DNA from: Tetrapyrgos nigripes
Lineage: Eukaryota > Basidiomycota > Agaricomycetes > Agaricales > Campanellaceae
Assembly: GCA_013368315.1 (NCBI GenBank)
Contig: JAACJM010000003.1
Span: 124,001 to 188,000, forward strand
DNA: 64,000 nucleotides
Direction of reading: 5' to 3'
The notes beneath the pieces were generated by a model. That model did not search any database and was not told the DNA's origin. It worked only from the letters and a program-made list of their open reading frames with translations. Of the stretch, positions 1 to 12,644 are shown piece after piece (positions within the stretch are counted from its first letter, which is position 1; every line of letters starts with the position of its first letter). A program made the translations under genes and the position numbers.

Positions 1-3000
1 TCATACGGACTGCAAACGCTTGTAGCTGTCGACGTACCATAACCACTCGCCATCCCGCGTTTCATGACGATCACTTGCTTACTCTTCCAAGCATGAAGGA
101 CAGGCATTCCCTGGATTTCCGATGAAGCAAAGAACACGCGGGGACACTTGAACTGCTACTTACGGCAATAGGAGAACCAGCCTCAAGTGCAATGGGATTG
201 ACTGTGTCATTGGCACCGATGACCAAGGTCACATCGGTTTCCTTGAAATCATCATTGATCTCGTCCATTTCCAAAACAACTGTAAGAGGTTAGTCAGTGT
301 CCAAATAGAAAAGGAATAGACTGACTGTCATATGGTACAGATGCTTCGGCCAATAGCACATTGCATTGACCAGGCATACGACCTGCGACGGGGTGAATAG
401 CAAACTACGTGACATTGACTGGGTCAGCGGCAGCCTCAAATGATGGAGAAGCTGCTTCTTACCCGGACGTTGACACCTCTGGATCTTAGAATCGAACAAA
501 TTTCTGAGATGGCGTATTGGGCTTTTGCAACAGCCATTCCATAACCCACGACCTATGTAATTGGCTTAGGGTCTTGGAATATGGTTGAGTCAGTTGGTTG
601 GGCCATACCAATATCACATTGTCAGCGTTCGATAAAGCATCCACGGTATCGTCAATGTTGGTCTGCGTTATTGTGCCTTCAATTTTCGTGGTCTCTTGTA
701 CTGCCCCCGAGCTGATTCCACCGAACAGAACATTTGTGAGGGACCTGTTCATTGCGACACACTAAAATAAAACGTCAGACTGAACAAATCGTCGATGAGC
801 ATTCGCATTACCATAATGTAGGAGAGGATAGAGCCGCTAACACCAATCAGGGAGCCGACAGTGACCAGTAAAGGGTTATCCAACATAAATCCTAGCATAT
901 TTTTCGTGAGAATTGACTCCCAATCTTCGAGCGAGATTTACCTTCAGCCACCAACGCAAATCCAGAATATGAATTCAAGACACAGATCACAACAGCTAGA
1001 AACACGGGTTTACATCTGGTGAGGAACAATTGAAATGTAACGTACGCATATCAGCGCCTCCGATTGCTGCCGTCGTAGTAAAGCCTTGGATGAAACTGAG
1101 GAGCGTGCTGACACCCAAATATCCTGCTGCGACGGCGGGAACGGCGGGCGCCATACTGACGAAGCCACTCTGTCAAGTTATGTTAGCAAAGCTGTTGAGG
1201 AAATCTTTCCCTATGTTACCATTGCAACCACGTTGGCGCCAAAGATGGTGCTGTTGACCAGATGTTTCGCCGGAAGTGCTAGCGGTTTAGACGACATTCG
1301 GCCGGCCAATTTCAGGAAGGCAACTATTGAACCGGTGAAGGTAATTCCACCTGGAACCGGACAAATTAGAGGCTATGACGAGGCGATATCATGCAACAAT
1401 GCGAACCAATGACAACACCAAGATATGCTGTGACTAGGTGTAAAGTAGTGACATGAGAGAGATCCTGCATGACACTACCCACACTTGTCAAGACTGCGGC
1501 GAGACCAACAACACTGTGCAACATCGCTACCTGTTCCAACGTCAGATTCATTTGATCCTCCGAACAATTTTAAAGACCTTATTAAAGACCTTACCATCTG
1601 AGGTAGTTCCGTGGCAGTGATGCGCCTACCAATGATAGTCCCCAATCCTCCTCCTATTGCAGCGACACCTGCAAATTGAACAAGAACTTCTGGAGGGAAT
1701 CCGACTGCAGCCAAAGAGGCCAAGATACCGGAGCTGACACCGAGTATTCCGAGAGCATTACCTTGTCGTGCAGTAGCCTGGTGAAACAATGAAAATGAAG
1801 GTCAGAAACGTAGATAGATTTCGAATACCTGAGAGCCAAGACCGGATAGAGAGCCTGATAAGCAATGTTATTATGAGTCAACGGACGGTAATGAAGAGAA
1901 CGACGTTGTACCAATGCAAAGAATACTGCTGGCCAGATAGCCAGCTTGTACTAAGCCTGCCATCCCGGTACTGACCGCTGCCAGGAAACCACCAGTGAAA
2001 ACAACGGCAGGAATACCATAAAGATACGAGTACTCCGGTGGGTCGGTAGGCCCTGCAAGGTTGACTTCAATAATGCAATAGCTTTGATACGACAGAGTAG
2101 CTCACGTTTGAACATGTCCAACATGCGCTTCGTGATGATGAAGCCTCCAGCAACATTAACACTTGCCAGTAACACGGACAACGCTCCGAGTGCCTGAGGA
2201 ATAGTTCCCGGGAAATACCCTCCTCCCATCACAAAAAGTCCACCAATTCCAACCATACCTGTACATTTACTTCACTTCAACGCGTCAATGTATGGACAAC
2301 ATGAGGGATCGTACCTGATATTGCATTCGTGACACTCATGAGAGGTGAATGTAGAGCTGGTGCCAAAGGCTTTAGTTATACGTCGAACAACTTTAAAACG
2401 AAACGAAAATACCGGGAGCGACGTTCCACACGACTCTGTGCAGCCTGTTCAGTATTTCAACAGAATCATTCAAAGTATGCGTCACCTGTAGCCAACAAGT
2501 CCAGCCAGTCCAAAGGTAAAGAAGTTGTCCATGAATGCTGTCCCAGTGCTCTTTCCAAGGGCGACAAGTCCACCCATGCCTGCGGTGATAGTTGCTACTT
2601 CTCGAGAAGCTTTCTGGAAAGGAGTGAGTGCTTTGGTGGCAGCTTCTTCTTTGGCAGATATCGGAGGAGGGGCCACAGGTGGAGGTAGCGTGCGAGGTAC
2701 TGGAGGGAGGATGCTGCCTTTATGTGTTACTAATGCGCCGCGAGTAACTTCATCCTCAAGATCCAAGAAGAATCTGCCATCCTTTCCTAAAGAGAGTAGG
2801 AACTTCGTGACATTGTTTGAGTACAGCGTGGATGATTGTGTTGGAAGCCGAGACGGTAGATCGGCGTATCCTGAACTGCAGATGAGCAACTAGAGCATAT
2901 AAAATGATATAAGAGCGGACCTATAACAGAAACACCATTCTTGATGACTATTTCCCCAGGTTTTGTAGCTTCACAATTGCCACCTGCTTCCGCAGCCAGA

Positions 3001-4570
3001 TCAACAATTACCGATCCTTGTTTCATAGCGGCTACCATTTCGTTCGTAATCAGTTTTGGAGCGGGTTTACCAGGAATCAATGCCTGGATTGAAATTGTGA
3101 GATTCTTGATCGCCTAAAATTTGTTCATACGCACGGTTGTGATAATAATGTCTACATCCTTCGCCTGCTCCATGAAGAGGGCCATTTCTGCATCTATAAA
3201 CTCCTTGGACATAATCTTTTCCGCGAATTAGATAGCGACTTTGACTACAGGGGAGAGTTTCATACTTTGGCCTGCGAATCAGAAGAAAGTGAAAAGGAAA
3301 GAGAGAACATGTAGTATCAGAAACGAGGTGTATGGGCAAAGAACGGAGAGACATACGTAACCACCACCACCACCACCTTCTTCCTTGACTGAAACTTCCA
3401 GGAATTCAGCACCAAGAGACTGGACTTGTTCTCGAGCTTCAGACCGAGTATCAAACCCTCTGACAATGGCTCCGAGTCGCCGAGCCTTCAAAACCCAGTC
3501 AGAAAGATCCTTCGACTCCGACCCATGGACTTACCGTTCCAATAGCGCTCAACCCAGCGACACCTGTGATACCAAAGCTTAGAAGACGTGAATGACAGTA
3601 GGCATGGTCAACACGAACCTGCTCCAATAACCAAAACTTTCCCCGGGGCGATCTGGCAAATAATCGATCAATATTACGCTCTGTCGCGAAGTTTGAAGTG
3701 ACTTTGGCTTACTTTCCTAGAGAAACGAAACTGTTTTGGTGGTTTGAGGATGCCAATTGAATTCAGTACTCACCCTGCAGCTGTGACTTGACCAGATAAA
3801 AACCTGCCAAAATGATTGGACGCCTCTAATACGGCCTTGTAGCCTGAAATATTTGCCATTGAACTGAAGCAATGAGCTTAGCACTGTTCCGACGGAGCAA
3901 GTATGCGGATCAACCTTAGAGCATCAAAGACCTGAGCACGAGAGATTCTGGGTATCATATCCATCTGCACATTCTTGTGTTAGCACCCTCCCATAAACGA
4001 AGAGACATCAATACTGACAGCGAGTGCATTAACTTTGCGCAGAGCAAGCGCATCCACGGTATCTTTGTTTTGAATGGGATATAGGAATGAGATCAAAGTA
4101 GTTCCTTCCTTCAACAGGTCGACTTCTTGGCCCAGTATCGGAGGCCTTACTTTCAAGGTTATATCCGATGCCTTGAACAGCTCTTCCCGAGAAACCAATT
4201 TCGCTCCAGCGGCGATATACATGTCGTCGGTGAACTGCGCGTGAACGCCTGCGTTCTTTTCAACCAACACGTCTGCGAAGCCCTTTTTGCGCAAAAGAGC
4301 TGCATTCTGGGGTGTGACAGCTACTCGTCGCTCGTTCGGAAACGTCTCTAAAGGGACGCCGACGGTCAGAGAAGAATAGGGTATTCCATCTATGGTGCCT
4401 TTCTCCTGGTGAGTTCTAGCAGATGAATGAAAGCCTGTCGTGACGGTTAGTTGAACCGCATGAGTCAGAACACTACTGGACTGCAGACCTTGGAAAGCAA
4501 GAGGCAATCGCCTGAGTAATGACGATACATGGCTGAGTCTAGGACTAGGATGAAAAGCCCTGCAGGCCAT
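1..4570 (-). CDS. NNT: NAD(P) transhydrogenase, mitochondrial (3' end beyond window)
   Basis: Proton-pumping nicotinamide nucleotide transhydrogenase of the inner mitochondrial membrane, transferring hydride from NADH to NADP+. The start at 4570 gives an Arg/Ser-rich mitochondrial presequence. Domain I (alanine dehydrogenase/PNT type) follows: [17 protein letters not shown] near 4360 and the NAD-binding [13 protein letters not shown] near 3630. A Pro-rich linker (about 2680) leads to the membrane domain II (about 2600-800), with many hydrophobic helices in separate exons. Domain III (NADP-binding, about 750-1) has [18 protein letters not shown] near 220. All three domains lie in one polypeptide, as in animals and fungi, not split as in many bacteria. 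At least ten introns. The reading enters an intron at about position 37, so the last codons are outside the window. Family assignment is secure; some exon borders are approximate. Confidence 0.95.
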
Positions 4571-4784
4571 GTTGTACAGGGCTTGTTGGTGACAGTAGAG
4601 TGTGTTCTAGTTCGAGCCCATCAACAACCGTGACAGATAGCTGCCGGTCCGGTCATCATGTACCCCGCATGCTTTGATGCGAGATCAATTCAGTCCCCGA
4701 AATTCTCCCAGATAGCGCATGACCATGGATTTGCATGAAACGTTACTACTATACACTCCAATAGCTAGGTACAAGCAGTCATCT

Positions 4785-6036
4785 TCAATGGGCAATCTTG
4801 CCACTTATTTCGCGTTCTACTCTAACAAGGTCCTGGGTATGAGGATGCTCCCATAGAGCTCTAGCGGCATCAGGAGTCATGGGTGGAAGTGGTTTCCGGG
4901 GTAACCCTCCATAGCCGTAGAGTTTCTCAAGAATCATCTTCGTTCCAACGATTGAGCCTTTCGCTATCGTATGATCTCCGCGAGCAATGATGCCTTGGAG
5001 ACGTTGGGCTTCAGGAAGAACGGAGAGATCCTTGCTTGCAGCCGTAGAAAGCTCAAAGAGTCTGGCGGTGGCATGCTGTAGACAACGGTGATCAACATGA
5101 TTTCTCTATGGATTAAACATTAGTACTCACCGGAGCTACGTTCGCCAGTCCGATTATAGCACCATGGCCTTTAGAGAATGTCGACGGCGTGATGAAGTCG
5201 GCGAAGCCTCCGAGGACTAAGAATGGAGCATGGGATTCCTTTCGCGGAGTGAAATCTGGTGCCGCGACCGCGTCTGCGATTCTGGTCAATTTGCCGACAT
5301 TACCACAGCTGGTATCAAACGATAAGAAGAAAGCTCATTGAGCAAGTTCATAGACCACGTACGTGAGTTTGACACCACAAATGTTGGGACATTCAAAGGC
5401 CAGCTCAGAAATCAGGTCCGAATCCAAGTCAATTCCCCCACTAGCTCCTGGATCTGCCACCGAAACGTAGATAAGAACTCAATTCCGAAAGAATCCCAAC
5501 GATAACGCACAATTGTATATCATAACAGGAATCGGACTCTTTTCTGCAAGTTCTGTCCAGAACGCCTTCAAAGCCGCTTTGTTAGTCGCCAATACCCCGG
5601 CGAAGTATCCGCTGGCAATTGTCAAAGCATAGTCTGCCCCGGCTTGTGCTGCTTCGAAGGTAAGCTCAATAGTTTCCCGAGTGCTTCCGGCTCCTGTGCC
5701 AGCAATCAAGGGTATCTCGAGCAGTCCTGCACTGTCAAGGGCTCTCCTTGCTGCTTGAATGAGTCTAATTCGCTCGGCATGTGATAAATGCAAGCCTTCT
5801 CCCATGGATCCAGCAATGACAGGGCCAACACCTGCAGTTGCTACTCTGATGACATGAGCTTCAAATGTTGGAATATCTGAGAGTACAGTCAGGCAATCAA
5901 ACAATATGCCGAGTCGGCAATGCTCACCAACATCCTCGGTATCGGGTAGGAAAAAAGTGGGGATCGGGGCATAAATACCAGCCTTCAAGGGGCGAATTCT
6001 TCGCTGAGGGGAGATATTACCATTAGCAGCGGCCAT
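4785..6036 (-). CDS. Dihydrodipicolinate synthase-family aldolase (HOGA1/GaaC-like)
   Basis: Class I aldolase of the DHDPS/N-acetylneuraminate lyase family. The start at 6036 opens MAAANGNISPQRR and leads straight into the first barrel strand (GIYAPIPTFF). The second exon begins DIPTFEAHVIRVA after an intron near 5935-5885. Family motifs visible: GSMGEGLHLSHAER, the catalytic Tyr in PVMIYNCPG, and the Schiff-base Lys in GVKLTCGN. It ends VEREISGKIAH at 4785, giving roughly 330 residues. Fungal members include 2-keto-3-deoxy-L-galactonate aldolase of pectin catabolism and 4-hydroxy-2-oxoglutarate aldolase; sequence alone does not choose between them. No targeting peptide is obvious, suggesting a cytosolic enzyme. 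Two CGG-N-CCG heptamers lie about 81-103 nt upstream of the start. Confidence 0.85.
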
Positions 6037-6116
6037 TGGAGAGACGAATGAAGGGATAGATTTGGCTTCAACATCGCAGAATTTAAATAGGCTTGATAGT
6101 CACGGGCCGAAGTTGG

Positions 6117-6139
6117 CGGTCCGAGAAATTCCCGGACCG
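6117..6139. promoter_or_regulatory. Paired CGGTCCG / CGGACCG sites upstream of the aldolase
   Basis: CGGTCCG (6117-6123) and CGGACCG (6133-6139) are separated by 9 nt and form a larger inverted repeat. Each is also a CGG-N-CCG palindrome, the pattern bound by many fungal Zn2Cys6 regulators. They lie 81-103 nt upstream of the aldolase start at 6036. Single copies occur at similar distances upstream of the transhydrogenase (4645-4651) and of PUS4 (7611-7617). A binding role is inference. Confidence 0.35.
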
Positions 6140-6301
6140 TGAATGCGTTCCGTCATGCGCGGCGGAGCGAGGAACAGGAAAGAACTCGAGAAGTGTAAGG
6201 CTGAACAAGGTTCACAATTAGATCCGAATACGATGCCAGCACGCTAGAAAGTACACTGTACCTATGTTATGCTACTTTGAAATGGGAATGTTGTGAAGTT
6301 G

Positions 6302-7514
6302 TCATTGCACAACTTCAATGTGCTGAAGGACCTGCCTTTCCCACTCAGTCCAGCCGTCCTCGTCCCTTTCACCGGGTTCAGAAAAAGCCTTTTCGAAAGT
6401 TTCCCAAGGAATGCAAGCGTGGTCACTGTCTTCTTGTGGCTCTATTACAAATCGCCCCTGGCTTGACCTTCCGTAGTTCAGCCTTGACTTGCAGTCTTCA
6501 AGCTCTGAAATGCACTCACCGTTGTAGAGTGACTACGTGCCCCGCACTGCCCAAGGTATTTGCAAGGTCATGCACAATAGACCGCACATATGTTCCCCCG
6601 GAGACCCTCATGCGTAAAACGAAAGCTGTTGGGGTGTTATCCTCCTCCGTCGATTCTGCAGCCGATTCGGGTTTATCTTGCAAAGAGATTTCTCGGTCCA
6701 CTCCATGGAGAGCTGTTTCGGCGGCCTTCTTTTCTTCCTGGGTGAGGGATTTCTCCGGCCACGAGAACGAGTGATTGCTTCCAAGCCATTCAACCACTTC
6801 CAAACTGTGTACAGTGACATCACGAGGTTCTATCGGGCGAGGTAGAGGAATTCCCTTCCGAGCGTATTCATAGAGGGGTTTGCCATCCATTTTGAGTGCG
6901 GAAAATCTACGGGCAAAAATCAGACTAGGTTTGCGCGAGAGGAAAAGAGTACGAACATCGGGGGTGTCTGTTTGATTTGACCTGTAAATTGCGGCAGTGC
7001 CTTCTCGACTTGCTCTTTCGTGACATGCTTCCAAGGAGCGATACGAACTTTAGCACCTTCACTGTCATACGAGTCCGTTTCGCAACCGAGCAGGCATGTT
7101 GTGCGATATTCCTGAGTGTCATTTGCATCAATAAAAGCGAAAATCACAGTTATAAACATACCTTGGTACAATCCAAAAACTGTGTCAACTGTTTTGTAGC
7201 TTTACCCACACCGAGGACTAGGGACCAAATTTATAACCCAAAAGATGAACAGAGGCCACAAACGTACCCATGACACCGTCTGCAATAGGATCCAGAGTTC
7301 CACCTTGTCCAAGTTTAACGTCGCCACCTCGTTTGCGTCTCTTTCTGCTTTTGACATCCTTCGACTGCTCCGCTTTTTCAGGATCTATGAACAACTTGGA
7401 TTTGGAAAAAAGAGGTTGAAGATTGTTCAGGAGAGACATTGATGTTGGCCCAGCTGGTTTGATCAATCCAAACAGCCCAGAGATGGGCAATGGAGGTATT
7501 GTCACTTTGGGCAT
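6302..7514 (-). CDS. PUS4: tRNA pseudouridine(55) synthase, TruB/PUS4 family
   Basis: Converts U55 to pseudouridine in the T-loop of tRNAs. It starts MPKVTIPPLPISGLFGLIKPAGPTS, the usual TruB opening (GxxxxxKPxGxTS). The catalytic Asp is in GQGGTLDPIADGV near 7295. A basic insert (KSRKRRKRGG) precedes that motif. Further motifs: the mid-domain TPPMFSALKMDGKPLYEYAR (about 6910), SGGTYVRSIVHDLA (about 6580), and after an intron with acceptor GGAAG the substrate-loop SSQGRFVIEP. The stop is at 6302. An acidic Ser/Glu insert sits between the last two conserved blocks. In yeast, Pus4 serves cytosolic and mitochondrial tRNAs. It is divergently placed from the acyltransferase, with 194 nt between starts. 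Confidence 0.93.
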
Positions 7515-7576
7515 TCTACGAAACCAGTGGTACTGTAGCTGAGAAAAAGCTACTTACTATTAGGTAATGGTTATTC

Positions 7577-7675
7577 CTTTTACCGGCGGCAACTTTTGTC
7601 GGTGGCAACACGGACCGTTGGATTTGAACTCAGGCCTCATGAACTGATAATGATATAGAGGTCGGCCCACTCACT
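7577..7675 (-). repeat. tRNA/SINE-like fragment with a 16-nt tandem repeat
   Basis: On the minus strand, 7631-7620 reads GAGTTCAAATCC, close to a Pol III B box/T-loop. GGGCCGA near 7668-7662 could pair with ACGGTCC near 7618-7612, as in a tRNA acceptor stem (one G-U, one mismatch). The span is too short for a tRNA and lacks a convincing D arm. Downstream on the same strand are two copies of a 16-nt unit (7593-7608 and 7577-7592) that match at 13 of 16 positions, all three differences being transitions. This could be a decayed tRNA-derived SINE or coincidence. Confidence 0.3.
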
Positions 7676-7708
7676 CACTTTTTTTTCGCATCGTGTCAGC
7701 AGGTAGCA

Positions 7709-9444
7709 ATGTCTGCCCTCGGCTGGTCACTGTCCCCCTCAGCTTCCGGTTCTCGTCAGTACGAACGAAAACTAGGCTTGAACGAGCTTGGGTTCTATTA
7801 TGACTCCCGTTTTTCGGGTACGGCGGATACCCTACAAAACACCCTCATCGAAACTGCTTCTAGCAAGTTATTCGGCCGGGAACGTGTCCAAAAAGCATGG
7901 GTAGCAATCAAGCAGCAGTTCCCCCTACTAGGCGCAAGCCTCAAAGAAGTTTCGAAAGACCAGGTCTACTTTGTGGTCGACGAAATCTCACTGGGATCAT
8001 GTAATTTGGGAGATGTCGTATACAGATCGTGCTCATCCGAAGAGGAAGTCCGCGAGTTCGTTCAGGTTGTCGTCAATGGACCGAGGATCCTCTCCAATGA
8101 TCGTCTGGCATGTCTCTTCATAATCCAGAGAACAGACAAGCCCGCATACTTCCATACCGTGGTCCACGTAGCCCACTGTATTACAGATGGCATGTCAAAT
8201 ATCTCAATTCTGTCTACCCTCCTGAGCTACTTGTCAAAGGGTGTTCCGGCAAATGAGCCATCGTTGGAGAACCAGTTAGGGTTGTCTATTGCTTCGGAAA
8301 CCCTCCGTTCCGATTTGAAGGGGAGTCTCGCCAAGAGGAGATGGCACAGAGCGATGGGGAAGGTGCTGCTTCAAATCAGAAACATGAAGAGGACGGTGAG
8401 TGTTCTTATCATATCACAGAAACTATCTCAATAATACTCATATTCAACATAGGGTGGACATACTCTTCCGAGAACTTGGACGACCAAGTCAATGGAAACG
8501 CCTGCTCAATCAGCTTTAATCGCTGATTCGTTTTCAGTGGAACAATCACAAATTGTCATGGCAAATTGTCGCAAATATGGCATGACATTTGGAAACGCAT
8601 ATCCAGTCATAGCCCAAGTCGCCATGACCAGGGTACTATGTAGGAGGTACCTCAATGGGCAGATGGACAAGGAAGAGTGGGAGTTCAGAAAAAGGCAGCC
8701 AATGATGAGTGCTGGACCATTAAACCTTCGCCCATATCTTGATGAGAGGTGGTACAGGGACGCAGGGAACGCCCATGTGCTCCTTTGCATTGACTTCTTC
8801 ACCTTTGTCCTTCCTTTCATGTCTCTCGGTCCTGCGGCAAATCTCGTCGTTGGAGACGCTTTACCTGCGTTTGACGCCTTGCTCTCTCATAACCGGTTTC
8901 TGCTTCGCTGTAATATAATCAAAAAACAATCAGCAGATCTTTTCAAAAATCCGAGGTTTTTGGACCTGGGACTCGCCTACCTTCCTGGTCGTATCGAGCG
9001 AACCAGGACTTCTGCTATCAGATGGCTTGAAGGCGCGGATCATCACGAGGAGGAAAAGCTCTCTCCCCAAGAACAGGTCAAGTTAGGACCCGTCCTTGGA
9101 CATGGGGGGTCTTCCATGGGTAATGTTCGTAAGAATTAAACTATCTTCTCGGTATGTACCTGATGAAAACCCTCTTGCAGATTGATTTGCTCCTGCCACG
9201 GGACTATCCTGCTGGAAGTGGCGAATCCCAGCTCCACATACATTATTCCGCCACCCATCTCCGATGCCGACCTGGAGAGTTGTACTTGGGCGCAGCCACG
9301 TCGCGGCAACAGCTGAGACTGAACATATATTGGGATTTGAATGTTTATGACAAAGCTTTGGTGGAGGAATGGTTTTTCGATGTTAAAGACGCAGTGCGCC
9401 ATTACCTGGGGAGGGGAACAGATATCCGAGATGCGAAATTATGA
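7709..9444 (+). CDS. HxxxD-type (CoA-dependent) acyltransferase superfamily protein
   Basis: A protein of about 500 residues in three exons: 7709 to about 8399, about 8453-9124, and 9181-9444. The first exon carries HVAHCITDGMS, a match to the HxxxD catalytic motif of condensation-domain, BAHD and alcohol acetyltransferase folds. It sits near residue 155, where it is expected. The second half contains GPLNLRPYL and the last exon ends in LNIYWDLNVYDKALVEEW, like the floor-loop half of these enzymes. Related uncharacterised proteins are common in Agaricomycetes. I cannot name substrate or product. There is no signal peptide or membrane helix. Its TGA stop (9442-9444) directly abuts the MED16 stop codon on the other strand. 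Confidence 0.75.
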
Positions 9445-12400
9445 TTAGACTGAGGCTACAACCCATTCACCAGCACATATACAATTTTTATTCCACATCT
9501 TGTCCCATATACGCAGTCTTGCGGTCTCCTTTCCGAGCTCAGATCGACCACCACAGCGCAGACATTTCAATCCCGGTGTTCGGTTGAGTAATAAACCTTT
9601 GAGAACGACGTCTTTGGTCTTTTCTTTCTTGGTCAAAGACTGAGAAGCGCCATCGACCAGTTCATGAGGTTTAATGAACAAGCGAGCTTTGTGAAGTGCA
9701 TGGGATTCGGAAATGCTCTGTACAAACCCTCTCAATCGGGCTTGCATAACGGTTGTAGGCTGACACATTGTTAGACTTCGCCGTGCATCCTTCTCATCTG
9801 CTAGAGCAGTCAGTATACAAGTTGCAGAGCCCCGGAGATGTCACGTCGTACCGCTGTCCTTTCCAATAGATTGACTAAACTCATCCAAGACTTTCTCCAA
9901 TTCTGCAACGTCGATCCCGGCACAGTCCATGATGTCAATGAAGACTTCTTTCACAATTTGAGTGTTTTCAGACTTGGGTGTCAGTCCATCGATCACTAGT
10001 CGCAAGCGTTTGATATTGCTGACAATTGCATGGAGGGTTTTCAAAGCGACAGGATGGGTAAGGTGCAGGAATATCGGTGCATCTGGTGCCTTCATTTTAG
10101 TGGTGTCTGTCGCTGTAGAGATTTTAGCAGTGAAATGTTTCTATTTGCCTCAAGACGTACCAGAAGATCCAGAACCGGTTAGGTCAGACGAGAGAACACA
10201 TTCTTTCATTAGCCTCTCCAGCAGTGAAACAACCCATCCACTCAGATCAATGAGCTGCCACACAATAGCTGGGTAGCCAAAGTCATTTCTCTTATAAACA
10301 CGGGCGACCAGAGCGAGACTTACCTGTATCTACATTGAATTCCTGCCCGATTTTGACCTCTTCAAATATCATGTTGCAAGCCGCAACAGAGCAAATGTCA
10401 AGGGCTGTTTGCCATTTGTCTGAGCATCGTTTCCTCTCCAATTCACTTTTTGTATGCTGCGCTCTAGCCCTGCATACATTCAAGTTAGTCAGGTCTGAAA
10501 AAGAAAACTGCGAAAAGCTTACTTGTATACTTCCAAAACCAGTCCGACTTGTGCTGACCAGGGAACACCTGAGCATCTATCCAGGATAGAGAAGGTCTGG
10601 TAGAGAATATCGCCCACTTCTGTCAGAGGAAAGGTTGTCATCGACAAGATGTGGGTAAGATCATCTGTAGAATGTCTCGAGATGACCGCTGCAGCCAGCT
10701 TTGAGGATAGAGGCGAAATGGCTGTTCCATCCGCTGGGGCAAAGTTGAGTAATCTTTCAGGTGTTCGATGAACAGACGTTTGGCTTGACCAAAGTGAAGA
10801 CGAAACACTGCAGAGCAAGGCATCGTTGGGTGAGAGGGAGACATTGGTAGGAACTAGGAATATAATTTAGTTCATCCACAGCTGCTTTCATAGAATATGA
10901 CTGACTACTTCTTCCACCTTTATTTCCGGGAAGAGCAATGGAGGCGCGATTCCACTGATCATCATCGCTCAAATCTGGTCTAAATGGTCTGTCAGGACTT
11001 CATCCTCAGAGGGAATACTTGACACCTACATTTTTATTCTCCTTGTACTACCGATAGAAATCGGCCTCGACTTGCGTTTGTGGGAGCCAAATGTGTCATA
11101 TAAACCAGCAATCAAACCGAGATGACCCCCTGCTTGTTTGGAAGAAACGACGAAACCCAAAACCCGATTATCGAAAGATCGCGTTGATTCTTGTCGACAT
11201 ATCTGAAGAGTAAATATCACTATTTGGGCGCTGAAGGACATGAGATACTGGACATACCCATGCTTTTTTCCCTGAAGCTGGCGACATTTCGTGAGAGAAG
11301 GAATAGCATCTCAGGATTGACTTGGGAAGAGCAGTGTCTGCAAACAATGAGGACATGGTTGAGACTGTCCAATTCTTGCACTTACAGTCCTCGAAATCGA
11401 GAAAACTCGTAATGAGATACATTGGGGCAGCAGGATTTGAGAGCACGGATGTAGGGTTACAAACAAAACGAATATCCCTTAACCTTTCTGAGGCATTATG
11501 GGGAGATGGTTGTATAGCAGGTATAGGCTCAGCACATAGACCTGTACGCGGTTGAGGACTAATCACTAGAGATGAGGACCTTGGACTCACGCATGGTGGT
11601 ACCGTCAAATTTGAGCTGTATTTCGCAGAGTTCTACACTTCCGTCTTCCGCACAGTCCTCTTTCATATCCAGTAAGGGGTCAGACTGCCCTTCGAGATCC
11701 ATGGGAATCGACAGATCCATGGAAGGGTATTGATCATGGTCTGAGGGCAAGGATTGCATGGGAAATGTCTGTGATCTGGTGGCAACAACAAACGACGATT
11801 CTGTCGATGGGTTAGACGTATAGAAGAGGAAGAAAATGGGAATAATACCATTATAAGGTATGCCAATGGAAGCATTGGTACAGATTCTTACGGAACCTAT
11901 GTCGGTCTGTGAATCAGGGAACTGGCGTGGAGTGTTTTCTGCGGCTTCATTGCGGTGTAATAACGAGCAGCTCAGCATCTTCAATTTAGGGATATAATGT
12001 CGCATATAGCAGAGCGTGATACGATGGTCCTGCGTTACGAGAAGCAAATTAGGGCTGGAGACTGGAGTTCTTGGTCCTCTGCGAGGATTCCGCGTCGGCA
12101 TTCCGGTTTGAGGATGTAGGTCCCACTGCAGACAATCAGGAAGGGAAAGCCAAATGATAAGCCTGAAGACTCACCTCGCGAGTCTGGCTGAGCCAGTCCA
12201 CCGAAACCACACCCGTCTGGGACGAGTAGGTCCAAAACTCTTGAACTACCCATTTATCAATCTCGAGGCCTCGTTTCCAGAGGCAGCTTACTCCATCGAC
12301 ATCCTTTCCGGGAAAGAAGGCAAACAACCATTGGTCATCGGGCGAAGCGGATATGATGTTGGGTGGGTGAAAGGATGCTGGTTTCGCAGTAATAGGACTC

Positions 12401-12644
12401 GGGGAAAGCAGCGTGAACTGCTTGGAGGAGGAGAAGTGACGAGCGAGGACGAGGGGTTGTACAGCGTGTGCTGTGAATATGACCGACGAGTTGGACCATT
12501 CTATGGGACTGCAAAAGAGTTGGAGGAGTCCAAAAAGGGTAGACTATGCACTCACGGACGAGGATGCTCAACAAGGGGAAAGAAATCCCACCAACCACTG
12601 GTCCAGTTGTCGTTTACTCTCGCCTTGGAGGGAGAGCCTTGCAT
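9445..12644 (-). CDS. MED16: Mediator complex subunit 16 (SIN4/MED16)
   Basis: Tail-module subunit of Mediator, linking activators to RNA polymerase II. The start at 12644 opens MQGSPSKARVNDNWTSGWWD. After an intron with acceptor TTTTGCAG the N-terminal beta-propeller follows: FAFFPGKDVDGVSCLWKRGL near 12310, then PRGPRTPVSSPNLLLVTQDH near 12050. The C-terminus carries the family's zinc-ribbon signature, KCLRCGG...W...CICAGEWV, near 9560-9460, and ends at TAA (9447-9445). The body between is split by about ten short introns. A long plus-strand reading frame at 12154-12816 is antisense to the first exons and was not called as a separate gene, except for its end, which encodes PSMG3. MED16 shares a 28-nt spacer with PSMG3. 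Confidence 0.9.

Noticed and set aside
4605..4630. TAGTTCGAGCCC, a tRNA B-box-like string
   Set aside because: The flanks do not form a T stem and no other tRNA arms are visible.
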